DNA of 64,000 bases, taken from assembly GCA_017591395.1 (NCBI GenBank), contig WEDG01007264.1:62001-126000 (forward strand). Direction: 5' to 3'. Shown piece by piece: positions 1 through 11,394 of this stretch (position 1 is the stretch's first letter; each line of letters opens with the position of its first letter). The DNA is from Schistocephalus solidus (lineage: Eukaryota > Platyhelminthes > Cestoda > Diphyllobothriidea > Diphyllobothriidae). The notes beneath the pieces were generated by a model. It was not told where the DNA came from, made no database searches, and saw nothing but the letters and a program-made list of their open reading frames with translations. The position numbers and the translations under genes are program-made.

Positions 1-430
1 GCAACAGGATGCAGAGTTAACTTGCTAGTCCTCGTCACTGCCCGCATATACCGTCTTACGCGGGTTTGTAGTTGCATTTCGGTCCCTCCAATGTAGTTAA
101 GTTTGTAAGAGGAAAGCTGGAACCGGTAGATGGTTTTTGTCATTAACCTCGTTGCAGGATAGCCTTCAATATCAATTGGTTGATTCCAGCTTGTGGACAA
201 TGCTGATCCCTGGCAGCTTTAGGAGATGAGTGACCGCCTCAGAAATGCCGTCAATGTATGGAAGTGTCCACCAAAATTTCGGTTGTTCTCTCACAGGACT
301 TTGACTTGCTCAAGACTGTCTTTTGCGTTGTAGATGGATATAACGAAGCGCTGTAGGTAGTGGAGTTCTGACAGCTTGTCTCTCGGTTCGCTACAACATT
401 TCGGTCTTGCTGTAGTGCTTGCACGCAAAT
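1..430 (-). mobile_element. Penelope-like element, C-terminal fragment with GIY-YIG region
   Basis: Read on the minus strand, the segment from about 300 down to 180 encodes a peptide containing PKFWWTLPYIDGISEAV and ISIVHKL, typical of the region between the reverse transcriptase and endonuclease of Penelope-like elements. After a stop and frame change it continues with TIYRFQ, NYIGGTEMQLQTRVRRYMRAV-like residues, which match the GIY-YIG endonuclease core (the YIG is visible). Frames are broken at least once, so this is a relic. The reverse transcriptase part would lie above about 430 on this strand, where the zinc-finger LINE begins, so the fragment is probably truncated there. It runs off the left edge of the window. 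The assignment rests on motif recognition only. Confidence 0.6.
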
Positions 431-1049
431 TTGTTTGTGGCATAACAAGTGCCTACTCCAGCGGGGTGTAGAGGTACTAGTTAGGGGTAGCTCCACACAG
501 ATAGCATTTGGTCGCTCCATTTGTCTCGTACAGGTGGTGAATTCTCCTGTGGCCGCCTCTAACTGGTACCCAACTCTCACCTGTGGCTCTTCGAAGTTGG
601 GTTCTTCCCAGCGGCCACACCCTGGGTAACCGTCACGACCGGTGGGCTAAACCAGGTGAGAGTCTCCGGTGTTGTGTGTGCCTTCACACCCGGTATGTCT
701 GACTCCCGAACTTCCCACCTCCCCCCTCTCAAAAAGTCCTACGGTGGGGGCGACAGCAACCCCGTAGGTGGCCCAGGCTAACTCGGGTCGTTCTCCCACT
801 AAAACAAAACCGTGGCCCATAGTGGAGTTCGGCAGCCGTCTGAGATGTCCGAGCAGCCCTATTTAGGAACAGAACTGCTTGCCTCCTTGCGGAGGAAGGG
901 GATAGAAAAGGTGCCCTAAACAAATGCTGGGTATCACGTCTTCTGCAGCGCCCGCGGCTCGCAGATCGCAAAATACGCGGTCGTAAAACTCAAACAAACA
1001 ACAATACCCCTGTCCCCATCCCTCTCGCCATACCTTCCAGGCTGCTCGG

Positions 1050-1853
1050 GTGAGTCCACTCACACTAGCAGCCTGGAATGTTCTTTCCCTTTTAGACAAT
1101 CCTAGGAGCAACCGGTCGGAATGGAGGACGGCGCTAGTCGCTCGGGAACTGGCGCGCTTCAAGGTGGACATTGCTGTACTCAGCGAGACCCGATTCTATG
1201 AGCAGGGTCAGCTGGAGGAGATGGGTGCTGGCTACGCCTTCTTCTGGAGCGGCCGGCCATAGGCAGAGCGACGCGACGCTGGTGTTGCCTTTGCCATCCG
1301 TAACGACATCGTGGGACGTCTGCCATGTCTGCCGCAGGGTATCAATGATCGCCTGATGAGCCTCCGCCTGCCTCTTCGGGGAGACCAGTTCGCCACCATC
1401 ATCAGCGCCTACACTCCCCAAATGACGAGCTCTGATGCGGCGAAGGACAAATTCTACGAGGACCTGCACGCCCTGCTGGTGACTGTGCCGAAAGAGGACA
1501 AGTTAATTGTCCTTGGTGACTTCAACGCCCGCGTCAGGATGGACCACACTGTCTAGCAGGGAGTGCTGGGTCCCCACGGTCTCGGTAGCTGTAACGATAA
1601 CGGCCTTCTTCTGCGCACGTGTGTGGAACACCGTCTCCTGCTGACCAACACCTTCTTCCGCCTTCCAACGCGGGAGAAGGCAACGTGGATGCACCCTCGG
1701 TTGTGGCGCGGGCAGCTGCTGGACTATGTTCTCGTCCGGAGGCGAGATCGACAGGACGTGCTGGTAACCAAGGCGATCCGCGATGCCGATGGTTGGACAG
1801 ATCACCGCCTCGTCATCTCCCAGACTGCAACCCCGACGAAGACCCCAAGGTAA
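1050..1853 (+). pseudogene. LINE endonuclease domain (APE type), broken
   Basis: One frame carries the endonuclease from residues LAAWNVLSLLDNPRSNR through [22 protein letters not shown] and [10 protein letters not shown]. These are the conserved APE landmarks: an Asn in the first strand, the catalytic Glu in SETRF, the Asp/Asn pair in GDFNAR and the terminal Asp-His in TDHRLV. The frame is interrupted by TAG at 1,260 and TAG at 1,554 and then lost near 1,830, after which the coding sequence continues in another frame. The protein would nick target DNA to prime reverse transcription in an intact copy. Confidence 0.85.
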
Positions 1854-2265
1854 GAGGCTGCCAGGTAAGTTAATTACTCTTTTGTTGAATTTGCCTGCTC
1901 ATGGTTTTGCTTTCAGCAACCAAATAACCGAGAAACTGGAGGACCTACATGCTCCAGATAACGCTACCGTGGAGACACGATGGTGTCAACTGCGAAATGT
2001 CATCCAGTCCACCGCACTCGATGTCCTCGGACGCGCACGCCGTCAAAACCAAGACTGGTTTGACGAAAACGACGCCGACATCAGCAACTTACTCGCGGAG
2101 AAGAATGGAATACACAAAGCCTACATGGACCATCGGACTAACACCACCAAAGCAGCCTTCTTCATATGCCGGCGCCTTGTACAGCAACAGCTGCGGGGGA
2201 TGCAGGATGCCTGGATGATCCGAAAGGCTGAAAAATCCAGGGGTATGCGGAGCGCAATGAAATGA
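1783..2265 (+). pseudogene. LINE linker between endonuclease and reverse transcriptase
   Basis: This frame encodes the family linker, with ETRWCQLRNVIQSTALDVLG and ADISNLLAEKNGIHKAY, typical of the segment before the reverse transcriptase. The frame differs from the endonuclease frame by an indel near 1,830. Near 2,230 the run GAAAAATCC seems to have lost one base, because the same protein resumes in the next frame with the expected GYAERNE residues. An apparent GTAAGT...TTTCAG pair within it (1,865-1,916) is judged coincidental, since the peptide across it is family-typical. Confidence 0.75.
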
Positions 2266-3848
2266 AAATTTTTTTCAAAGCCATCAAGGCCATCTACGGC
2301 CCGTTTATCAAGGGGACCGCACCGCTGCTCAGCTCTGACGGCACAACACTGCTGACAGAGAAATCGCAAATTCTGAAGCGCTGGGCCGAGCACTTCAGAA
2401 GTGTCCTTAATTGCTCATCAGCCATCTCCGATGCTGCCATTGACCGGCTCCCTCAAGTGGACACGAACAATGACCTGGATTTGCCGCCTTCCCTACCAGA
2501 AAACATCCGGGCCGTGCAGCATATTTCCAGCGGTAAAGCACCGGGATCCGACGCAATCCCACCAGAAGTCTACAAGCACGGTGGGCCCCGGCTGATGGCA
2601 GAACTCACAACACTCTTCCAGGAGATGTGGCGCCAAGGACAAGTTCCTCAGGATTTCAAAGACGCGACCATCGTCCATCTCTACAAACGGAAGGGGAACC
2701 GGCAACTCTGTGATAATCACAGAGGCATCTCGTTGCTCAACATCGCCGGGAAGATCTTCACCGGTATCCTTCTCAATCGTCTGAACGGTAACCTAGAGCA
2801 GGGCCTGCTCCCAGAAAGCCAATGTGGCTTCCGCCGACACGGTGGAACAACCGATATGATCTTTGCCGCCCGCCAGCTACAAGAGAAGTGCCAGGAGATG
2901 CCAACTCACCTATACACTACCTTCGTGGATCTGACGAAAGCCTTTGACACGGTGAATGGCGACGGACTGTGGAAAGTCATGCAGAAATTCGGCTATCCTG
3001 AGCGGTTAACGCACATAGTGCGTCAGCTTCATGACGGGATGACGGCGCGCGTCACTGACAACGGGACGGTATCCGAAGCATTCGCAGTGACCAACGGAGT
3101 GAAGCTGGGCTGCGTACTGGCCCCCACCCTCTTCAATCTCATGTTCTCGGCTATGCTGATGGACGCAAACCGTGATGAGCTGCCTGGTATCCGCATCGCC
3201 TACAGAACTGACGGGCACCTTCTCAACAGTCGGCGTATGCAGGCTCCAACGCGCGTGTCTACGACTACAGTCCATGACTTGCTCTTCGCGGACTACTGCG
3301 CCCTTAATACCGTGACGGAGGAGGACATGCAAAGGAGCATGAACCTCTTCGCCGAAGGCTGCGCCGATTTTGGATTAACAATCAGCATAGCCAAAACGGT
3401 TTTCATGCACCGGCCGCCACCCAGCGCGGAATACAATGCTCCTCGAATCAATGTCAACGGTGCTCAACTCAAAAACGTAAAAACCTTCGCTTATCTAGGA
3501 AGCACAATGTCGCGCAACACGAGAATCGATGACGAGGTTGCCAAACGGATCTCCAAAGCCATTCAGGCCTTCGGGCGGCCGCAGGCCTCCGTGTGGAATC
3601 GCCACGGTATTCACCTGAACACCAAACTGAAGCTGTACAATGCCGTCGTCTTGACGACACTCCTTTACGGAGCGGAGACCTGGACCGTTTTCTCGAACCA
3701 AGCCAGGAAGCTGAATCACTTTCATCTCAGCTGCCTCCGCAGAATACTGAAGCTGAGATGGCAAGACAGGATCCCGGACACGGAAGTCCTGGAGCGCACT
3801 GGAATCCTCAGCATCCACGCCATGCTGATGCAAGTGCAACTGCGATGA
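2262..3848 (+). pseudogene. LINE reverse transcriptase, 528-residue ORF with FADD changed to FADY
   Basis: This is the longest ORF in the window. Landmarks in order: [76 protein letters not shown] (the first catalytic Asp is in this motif), [15 protein letters not shown], and the palm motif, which reads [11 protein letters not shown]. The second Asp of FADD is Tyr (3,294-3,296, GAC to TAC, a one-base change). Thumb motifs [12 protein letters not shown] and [19 protein letters not shown] follow. The ORF ends at TGA in QLR*SGHLVRMDDERLPKR, where the family normally has Trp. The long open frame is therefore not evidence of activity. Confidence 0.9.
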
Positions 3849-4987
3849 AGCGGCCACCTGGTCAGAATGGACGACGAGCGACTACCCAAACGCCTTTTCT
3901 ATGGAGATTTCGCTACGGGTTCTCGCCGGCAGGGAGATCAAAAATGACGCTACAAGGACACTTTGAAGAAATCGCTGAAGCAACTGCAGATCAACCCGGC
4001 GACCTGGGAGGACCTCGCACAGGATGGACCGGCACGGAGAAGATCCGTGAAGACTGGTTCAGCAATATATGAGGCCAACAGGATCGACGCCGCCAAGGCC
4101 AAAAGAGCGGCACGAAAGTCACCAGCACACCGGACCAACACCGCCAATGCCTAGGCCCTGCCAACATGCCCGCGCTGTCAATGCATCTTCCGCGCGCGAA
4201 TCGGCCTGGTTGGACATCTTCGGACGCAATGCACCAACAATCCGACAATTCCAATTTCTACGTCAAATTCTGCCAACCCTCCTTCTGACTCCCCCGCCCT
4301 CACTCCTGGCATCAATTCCATTACTCCCACCATCATAGAGACCACATCCATCTGCTCATCGCCTGTTACCCCCACCACCGCAACCACCACCGCCTTCGCC
4401 TTCACTACCGCCACCACCACCATCAGCGATGGGGAATCTCTCCTAAACTGTGCTCAATGCGACCGCACATTCACCTCACGCATCGGCCTGTTCGGTCACT
4501 TGCGAATACATCGTACAGAGACCGGTGAGCCAGTGCCTGGAGCACCATCACACAGCAGAGATCGTCGCCTCTACTGCCCTCACTGTCCTCGCGCATTCAC
4601 GCATCGCATGGGCCTATTCGGTCACATGCGCATCCATGACAGCGGAATTCACCACAATGCCGAAAACACCGATACACCATGCACACCCTCCGCTCCTGCC
4701 ATTCTTAGCGCCCCTGCCACCCCCACTACCATGAATGACATCCCCCCAGCCTCTACCGATTTCTCCTGCCCACACACTGCGCCCGCAACTTCAACTCACG
4801 CATTGGCCTGGTCGGTCACCTGCGAATCCATCGCACGGAGGCTGGTGAACCAGTGCCTTGGGCTCCGAAATACAGTCGACGCGCCCGCTACCACAGTCCT
4901 CACTGCTCCCGCGCATTTACACACCGCATGGGCCTATTAGGACACATGCGCCTCCACGACAACCTGCGGTACACCACCGGAGGCTAA
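3849..4987 (+). pseudogene. LINE C-terminal region with an array of zinc fingers
   Basis: After the nonsense codon the same frame continues with WSGHLVRMDDERLPKR-type sequence lacking its first Trp, LKQLQINPATWEDLAQ and AIYEANRIDAAKAKR. After a TAG at 4,152 comes a Pro/Thr/Ser-rich tail with zinc-binding modules: C-x2-C...GLVGHLRTQC (4,167-4,235, C2HC), CAQCDRTF...GLFGHLRIH (about 4,450-4,510), CPHCPRAF...GLFGHMRIH (about 4,573-4,640). After a frame change near 4,780 come two more modules (the first reads HCARNF...GLVGHLRIH, the last HCSRAF...GLLGHMRLH) and a TAA at 4,985-4,987. This gives about five fingers separated by Thr/Pro/Ser linkers. The tail probably helps bind element RNA or target DNA; that role is inferred. 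Confidence 0.8.
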
Positions 4988-5039
4988 GGCACATCACTGC
5001 ACACCATCTACACTAATACATAGACAACACCCTCAAAAT

Positions 5040-5390
5040 CATCATAATGTACCTGATAAAATCACGGTCTCCTAGAAACCGTGGCTTGCAAGGCTGACAA
5101 TCTGACGCTTACTCCAGACCACGCAGTCGGCCCAGTGTATGTGTTGTGTGTGTTGAGAGACTGACCAGTGGACTGGGAGTCAGACGGTGATGGCTCCTCC
5201 ATATCACCTGGTTAAGTGAATCTTGGTGTGTGCATTATGGGGGCCAGGTCGTGCTGCGGCGCACGAAGACGGGTACGCCGACCTGTCACCCGATGCGCCC
5301 ACTCCCACATCAGACAACTGACTGGCTCGGATGGTGGTCTGACTGTGGGGGTGGGGAGAGAGTGAGGTCAACAGCTCAGCGCATTTTCCT
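5040..5390 (+). repeat. Dispersed repeat, copy 1
   Basis: Contains AAACCGTGGCTTGCAAGG, CCACGCAGTCGGCCCAGTGT, GACTGACCAGTGGACTG and GATGGCTCCTCC in the same order as copy 2, which starts about 350 bp further on. It ends with GGGGAGAGAGTGAGGT. It begins right after the LINE stop codon, so part of it could be LINE 3' UTR, but the copies at 11.4 and 14.1 kb have no LINE beside them. No coding potential is evident. Confidence 0.6.
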
Positions 5391-5735
5391 CACTAAACAA
5401 TCTGACGCGCTTGAAACTCACGGTGCGCTAATAGCCGTGGCTTGGAAGGTTGCCAACTGACGGGATAACTTGGACCGCGTGGTCAGCCCAATGTTTGTTT
5501 TGTGTGGAGTGGCTGACTGACGGACTGAGAGGCAGGCTGCAGTGGCTCCTTCTTAATGTGGCCTTTATGGCACCCCCACTCCGTGGGATCCGAGTCAGGT
5601 GTGGTGGTACACCCAGAGGCGGCTCCGGCCGCGCCAGCCACCTGCGCCCTCTCCCGTCTCCGGTCTTCTTGAATCTGTCTTGACACCTTGCTCAGGTGGG
5701 GGAGGAGGAGAGAGTGCGGTAGCTGCAGCGCAAGG
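5391..5735 (+). repeat. Dispersed repeat, copy 2 (tandem with copy 1)
   Basis: Carries AATCTGACGCGCTTGAAAC, TAGCCGTGGCTTGGAAGG, GTTGCCAACTGACGGG, GGCAGGCTGCAGTGGCTCC, TTGACACCTTGCTCAGGTGG and GGAGGAGAGAGTGCGGTAG. The same blocks recur in order at 14,130-14,425 and, more weakly, at 11,400-11,650. The overlapping ORFs have no recognisable protein similarity and are not annotated as genes. Confidence 0.6.
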
Positions 5736-6840
5736 CTACTATCACTTAAAACTAATTCACGCGCAAGTCATCGTCCCCACACCACCTGGTGCGGAGCATA
5801 CGGTGGACCTCGTCGCAAGCGACGGTCGAACTGTCGTCGCCTACTCCAGCAGCTTAGAATTTGGCGCATGTTTTCGGTTTTCCTATGCACCATCGTTTTC
5901 AGATGCACTTTAGGGCTTTCGATGGACGAAAACCGCAGGAACGGCAGTTGCTTTTTGCTTTCCCCCAATCATGTAAACTGGATGTCTAAGAAAGCAGAGT
6001 TCAGGGCACCATGAAATTCTGTCGCCATTTCCCACCTGATGGGGACGAAGGTATCGTCAGCATATCGAGTTTAACGTTTTGGGTTGTAAACAGCAAAAAT
6101 AAGTAAAGAATCATGAACCGTAAAAAAGTTGGTGAAGGCTCTCTTATCGCACAAAACATAAGCGAATAGTCATAAACGGACGGAAGCTTCTTTTCTTTGT
6201 CAGCCGCGGACACATTCAGTTTAACATGCGGCCCGGTCTTTTGAGGGCCCATGCACCCACGCCGTAATTACTCACATGGAATGAGTTATTACTCCTGATC
6301 GCAAACCGATGTGGCGTGCAGCCGCCGTTCATTTCCCAATGCCCTGACGCTAGCACTCGTATGGTCCCTTGAGTAAGACATCCGACAGTTTGATCGTCGT
6401 TACCGACGCTGTCCATCGTGTGTCAAACGCAAAGGTTGGAGGGGGTTGCAGGCGTGGTAACTCGCGTGTGAATTACTTTACAGTTATATTAGACGCGCGC
6501 TGCATCTAAAGCACTCTCACCTCGCCTACCTCGGTCCAATATGAAGGCAGAGTCGAGAAAACCGATGCGGAATCGGGTGTAGCTGGCTGGCATAGCGTGG
6601 TCTACGCACACGGAACCAGCATTTAATAAATCACGAAGGGGTGGAGGAGTGGCTCGGATTCTACTAAGTGGGAGTGCGATATAGGTTGCCATAATGAATA
6701 ATTGCAGCCTAACTCAATCCACCAGTCCGCCGCATCATAAAAAACACAATGGGCTGACTGCGAGCCGACACGCCCTTTAGCGCACCGTGGTAGATTCAAG
6801 CGCGTCCGATGGTTAATAGCGAACGATCTGCTGTGTGTGC

Positions 6841-6843
<3 letters not shown>
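5736..6843. other. Anonymous unique-looking sequence
   Basis: No ORF in this stretch looks like a known protein, and I see no splice-flanked exon or RNA gene. It separates the repeat pair from the TC microsatellite. Confidence 0.4.

Positions 6844-6844
<1 letters not shown>

Positions 6845-6883
<39 letters not shown>
6845..6883. repeat. (TC)n microsatellite
   Basis: An uninterrupted TC dinucleotide run of about 39 bp. The reverse-strand ORF that spans it (an Arg-Glu run) is an artefact of the repeat. Confidence 0.95.
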
Positions 6884-6887
<4 letters not shown>

Positions 6888-6934
6888 CATTTACCGTGCA
6901 CTGGTCAATAGTTTCAACCGGTCTGTCAACTAAG

Positions 6935-7060
6935 GCTGAGAGGGGGCGCAGTGGTTGATACAGCTAGACAGCCTGTGCGCAGGCCACTCACACGACCAGG
7001 TTCTACCACACGCAACACACCAGAAATTTACACAAATCTGGTAGACTGCTCGGATCTCAG
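6935..7060 (+). repeat. tRNA-derived SINE-like sequence
   Basis: GGCGCAGTGGTTGATACAG resembles a pol III A box, and about 45 bp further GACCAGGTTCTACCACACG resembles a degenerate B box (GGTTCNANNCC). The spacing suits a tRNA-derived promoter, but there is no clean cloverleaf, so a SINE is more likely than a tRNA gene. Confidence 0.45.
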
Positions 7061-7099
7061 ATGCGTAAAAGTGACGTAGAGATTATAGGAAGAAGAAGC

Positions 7100-7600
7100 C
7101 AAAGAGCACCTCACATGCGTAAGAGGTGCTTATTTCGTGCCTGTGATGGGTGATGTGGGACAGACTTGTGCATGGTGTATGTGCTGGTGGACAGATATGT
7201 GGTTATGGGGCTTGGTCTGCGATGATTTACCGCAGCTTTGCATGGATGCGCATCTGGCCGAGTAGGCCCATGCGGTGACTGAGTGTGCTTAGGTAGTGCA
7301 ATCAGCTGAGGTGAGTGCGACGGGTGTGTGTTAGTGCTCATAGTGCTGGTTCACTAGTTTCTGTGTGGGGCATTCGCAAGTGACCGTTCACCCCGATGCG
7401 GGATGTGAATATTCGGATAGATTGGAGCTGCCGAGTCGATCGCGGTTGTATTGCTGCTAGTGTTCCTGAAGGGGAGATTTGTTGGCGCTGGATATGAAAG
7501 AGTTATATACTGTGCGGGATGAGCTGGGCGTACCGGTATTGCCGTGAATTCCGTTGTTGTGGATACGCATGCAGTTGAATAGGCCTAACTGAGGCACCCG
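7100..7600 (-). mobile_element. Fragment of the zinc-finger LINE, C-terminal finger region
   Basis: On the minus strand the segment reads RIFTSRIGVNGHLRMPHTET, then SHRMGLLGQMRIHAKLR, clear relatives of the finger modules of the LINE at 4.4-5.0 kb (TFTSRIGLFGHLRIHRTET and HRMGLFGHMRIH). Upstream on the same strand MRIHNNGIHGNTGTP matches the linker MRIHDSGIHHNAENTDTP. Several Cys and His ligands have been lost. No reverse transcriptase is attached, so this is a 5'-truncated relic. Confidence 0.65.
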
Positions 7601-7619
7601 CAAGTTTGTCTTCTTTGTA

Positions 7620-8690
7620 GCTCTCACCGCTCTGTTTACTTCTTATAAGCAGTCGATTGAAATGGCCTTTACTTTAGCCTCCAGACTTTTAGAACTTTCC
7701 ATCGTGTATTTTATTTTCGAAAGACTAAAAGCGCACATTCTGGCACCAAAGAACAGTTTGTCAACGATGATACCGGGTTTTGATTTTCATGACGCATGTC
7801 TGAAGTTAAAAATGGTCGTTTGGCCTCTGAGGTCGCAGTAACGTGAGGTGTCCAGACAACCTTTTTTGAAAATGTTGGGTTCTCTGCAGCGACATACCGT
7901 TTATGGTGCTTTGGTATTCTTCTGTTGAAGACAAAGGCGTTAGGTCGTGCCTCATAAACCAAGTTAATATCTGTACGTCTTGTGTTTTTTGCTTTTCAGA
8001 GAATCCCTGGAGAGGGCTGCCTTTGAAACCTTGAAGACGATGCCATCTCCCTAGTCTTAGATTTTTCTCCGCACCATTGTTATTCTTTCACCTACAATCA
8101 TACTCCCATGAATTTTGTTCCCTCCCGGTATTTTGAAATTACTCGCCACCATCTCTTATCGGTTTCTTTTATTAGTCAACTCTTTTTACTATGCCTAAAT
8201 ACACACTAATTTATCTCCGACGGCACTGCTCTTGGTTTTTTGGGAAAACTTCACGCCTTTACTGTACACAAACATCATTCATTAATTTTGTTTGGGGCTA
8301 TACTTTTTTTGCTATCCTAGACCCCAGATCATTTTCAGGCTCCAATGTTTGACCATTAAAATATGGTTTTCTCAATAGAAACCGAGAATGCTGAGAGTAA
8401 AGGAAGCATGTTACGATTGAATTTGGCGCAAATTTGCATAAATTGCCTATTTTGATGTCCGCGTCCTCACAGAAACATTCACAAACTTCCATATTAGCTC
8501 CACTCCTTGCTCTTTTCGCCGATGTAAATTCCGAGCCGTCCATACAGAAGCCTGGTACATGCTGTGGAGATCAGGTCTGTTGTTGGCACACGTAGGTATG
8601 CTGCTTAGGTTTGTCAGCCATTGTACCGGGACCTGTCTTCTTGGCATTGTCTTGCCATCGCGGAAGTGTTAGCGTCGTTGATATGGACAG
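7620..8690. other. Anonymous sequence between two LINE fragments
   Basis: The minus-strand ORF spanning 8,447-8,647 (QWLTNLSSIPTCANNRPDLH) may be the 3' end of the LINE fragment to its right, but I cannot align it with confidence. The rest shows no recognisable gene, exon or RNA. Confidence 0.3.
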
Positions 8691-10235
8691 GGTATGTTGG
8701 TAGCTGCTGAGTTGCTGTTTGTAGCGATGCTGCTGTTGGTGACGACGCTGTTTATGGCCGAGTTTTCGGATGTGCGAAGCGGGTGTGGTTTATGCAGTGG
8801 CGGAAAGTTCGTGGGCACTTGAGGCGGGTGTATACTGCTGCTCTGGTCTTGGTTTGCTATTCTCAGTGCGATGGATTTGTAACTGACCGACCAGGTAAAG
8901 TCCGCATTGCTGGCAGTGTTGGCGTCGGTTGGTAGCGAGACATTGCAATTGTTCTCACAACTGTAGTTGTAGTCGCTGTCCGTGCGGGTTTTATAACAGT
9001 GATTATGGGCGTAGTGGTGGGCGGCGCGGCGTCCGGAGTTTGCTCATTAATGATGGTGCTCGCTGCCGTGTGGACTACGTCAGAAGTAACGGTGATGGTG
9101 TTTTCGGATGCGATAAGTGTTGCATTGGATCCAGAGATGCCCGACGAAGCCGATGCGTGCGCAGTGTCCGTTGACAACGTGGATACGATGAAATGGGTTG
9201 AATGTTATGGTTGGTGAACCTGCTGCACTTAGGACTGACGAGACAGTCTTTTGGCTTCTGAACGACGGTAAGATTAACGTTTTACATTGCTGCTTCAGTG
9301 TTAAAAACTGTTTTGCAGGCCGATCGATCGATGGCGAGGTCCTCTCACGTTACCGGTGGCGATTCATTAAGGTATTCTCACATCGTCCATTTTGCCCGCC
9401 TTATTTGTGATCACCCTGTGCATAGTCCCCGTAGAAAAGTCTTTTTGGTAGGCGCACGTAGTCCATCTTCACGAGGAGACTGCTCCAGCGCAATTGTAAT
9501 ATGAACATAGGATGTTGAGGATTCCAGTCTGCTAAAAGACGTTCGTGTCCTGCCTTTCTGCGGCAAATCCACTATTATCCAGAGGCAGCTGAGGTGGAAG
9601 TGATTGAGTTTCCTGGATTGGTTGGCGCAGACGATCCATGTCTCCACCCGTTTCCAGACCTTTAGTTAGCCAAAGGTTTCGCTGGCTTTGGATATCCGAC
9701 GGGTTCCTTCGTCGTGGATCGTGGTGTTGTTTTAGATGGTTCGGCCCAGGTAGATGACTTTATCCAACTATATGACTCCAATTCCGTTTACGTTGATTTT
9801 GATGGTAGTGTCCGCCCACTGGTGCTGGCGCACGACAATCATTTTAGTCTGTTTTTGTAATCAGTCTGTAATTCGTGCAGCCAAAGGAGAAAAATTATAT
9901 GCACAGTGTTTGATAAAACTGGATGCCTTCATTCGTCGGACTAGATGCTAACCGTCGGCCTTCTAAGAGAGGAGGATCCCAGGGCGCTGCCCACGATAGG
10001 CGTCTGCCAGAAGAACAAGAGAAATGAGGCTGAAGGATTTGGGCGCGAGTAAATAACCCAGCTTCTGATAGTATCCCATTGACCGTGACATGCACCTTAA
10101 TTCAGTCATGTTCCTGTCGCACCCTGCGAGTGAAACACACGGAGCACTCCGAATTTCAGCATGACCCTCAAGAAACCGCCACGATGTAGGAGGCCTTCGT
10201 CAGATACGCGGAGGTTGTGTAGAGATTTGTGCGCA
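8690..10235 (-). mobile_element. 5'-truncated, degraded copy of the zinc-finger LINE
   Basis: Read from 10,235 downward, reverse transcriptase motifs appear in order: LYTTSAYLTKAS (family [12 protein letters not shown]), HVTVNGILSEA, YLLAPKSFSLISLVL, INVNGIGVI, VIYLGRTI, TRRISKASETFG and [20 protein letters not shown] (family [20 protein letters not shown]). Below 9,240 come CARIGFVGHLWIQC (a C2HC finger), a long Thr/Ser/Pro linker and CQQCG...VGQLQIH. Many stops and indels interrupt it, and part between the thumb and the fingers is missing. It is independent of the copy at 0.5-5.0 kb and in the opposite orientation. Confidence 0.75.
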
Positions 10236-10239
10236 TTTC

Positions 10240-11390
10240 TCTAAACTTTATTGTAGTTAGCGAACTGCAAAGACCATTTCAACGGTTGCGCTCTTCCGTC
10301 GGTATCCACGTTGAATCCATCTGCTGAAATGCCCCATCTCCCCCTGTCATGTGGTATAGAAATTGTAGTTAAAATAATAGAAAAGTGAATTATAGACGCG
10401 GGAATATCTGCAGGTCGAAGGGGACGGGAACAACTCAAGAAAACCTACAGTTAGTGTCAGATCCCATGAAAGCTCCACCGAAATTCTGAAATGCATTTCC
10501 GATTAAGAAAGATAACTTAAGGAGGGCTTTAATATAAATCATTATGCGATAAAATTCCATAATACTTCAGAGAAGCTAGCAAGTCGGATTTTGAATGCAC
10601 GTCTTTCTGGCCATCAGCAAAAACCGCCCATGGCGAAAAATGACGACTTATGTAGTATGCACTTTTTATCGATTTGTTATGCCTTCGTAAATATATTTTC
10701 TAGCAAACATATACGTTAATATCCTTTCTGGTGCTCATTGAATAGCAAATCATAACCTATTTCAAATTTTATGCTCAAAGAACGCTATCTTACGGTTTTA
10801 AAAGTTATACTAATTCTAAGGTTTTTAAGACCCTCCAATGACCATTCAAATAGCATCGCATCTTTCCGGTTACTAATATTCCTCATGAACTATACAACAT
10901 ATTCCACATCCATTGCAAAATTTATGAGCACTTTATGGTATCTCCTCAAATGTGTGCTATTCTTTACACAGAAATCATACAGGTTGTAGACTGAAAACCC
11001 ACAGCTCAGAGGGAGCAGTAAATTCGACTTCAAATATTTCAGAAATTGGTTAACTTTTTAAAACTTAATTATACCCTTCTTTTGAGCAAATAGTTTTAAG
11101 AAGACGTGATTTTATACCTAAGTAAAACAAAAGAGAATAATTTTGCTCATGGCTTCTATAAAATATAGTTGAATTTGTAAGCGCATCGAAAATAAATGGG
11201 TAAAGAGGCTCACTATATAAGTAGTCATTTTTAATCTAGGGCTGTTTACACAGGCGTTCTAAAATATATGCATTGTAAAGCCGGCATTCGGGCGTATCCG
11301 AAATATTTCGGGATTGTGCTGCATAGAAATCAATATTAAAACGCACTTCAGTAATCTTTTCTAGTCGAACACGCATTTCAGAATTTCGAT
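10240..11390. other. AT-rich sequence without recognised features
   Basis: I find no coding similarity, exon-like segment or RNA gene here. It ends where the third copy of the dispersed repeat begins. Confidence 0.4.
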
Positions 11391-11394
11391 TACC

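Larger units (their letters stand above)
540..4987 (+). mobile_element. Nearly full-length non-LTR retrotransposon (APE-RT-zinc finger LINE), inactive
   Basis: A single degraded polyprotein can be followed from an apurinic-type endonuclease (about 1,050-1,850), through a linker (about 1,860-2,240), a reverse transcriptase (about 2,260-3,850) and a C-terminal tail with C2H2/C2HC zinc fingers (4,160-4,987). Upstream, 540-1,050 is GC-rich non-coding sequence that I take as the 5' UTR; its exact start is not certain. The family resembles the abundant proteins annotated in genomes as craniofacial development protein 2-like or RTE-like reverse transcriptases. Visible lesions are in-frame stops at 1,260, 1,554, 3,846 and 4,152, a frame change near 1,830, a one-base loss near 2,230, a frame change near 4,780 and a mutated catalytic FADD. 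It cannot make a working enzyme. Confidence 0.9.

Noticed and set aside
1865..1916. Intron-like GTAAGT...TTTGCTTTCAG inside the LINE coding region
   Set aside because: The 52-bp segment encodes residues typical of the LINE family (LPAHGFAFSNQ) in frame with its surroundings, so it is coding sequence that resembles an intron by chance.
6845..6901. Arg-Glu-rich minus-strand ORF
   Set aside because: Produced by the (TC)n microsatellite.
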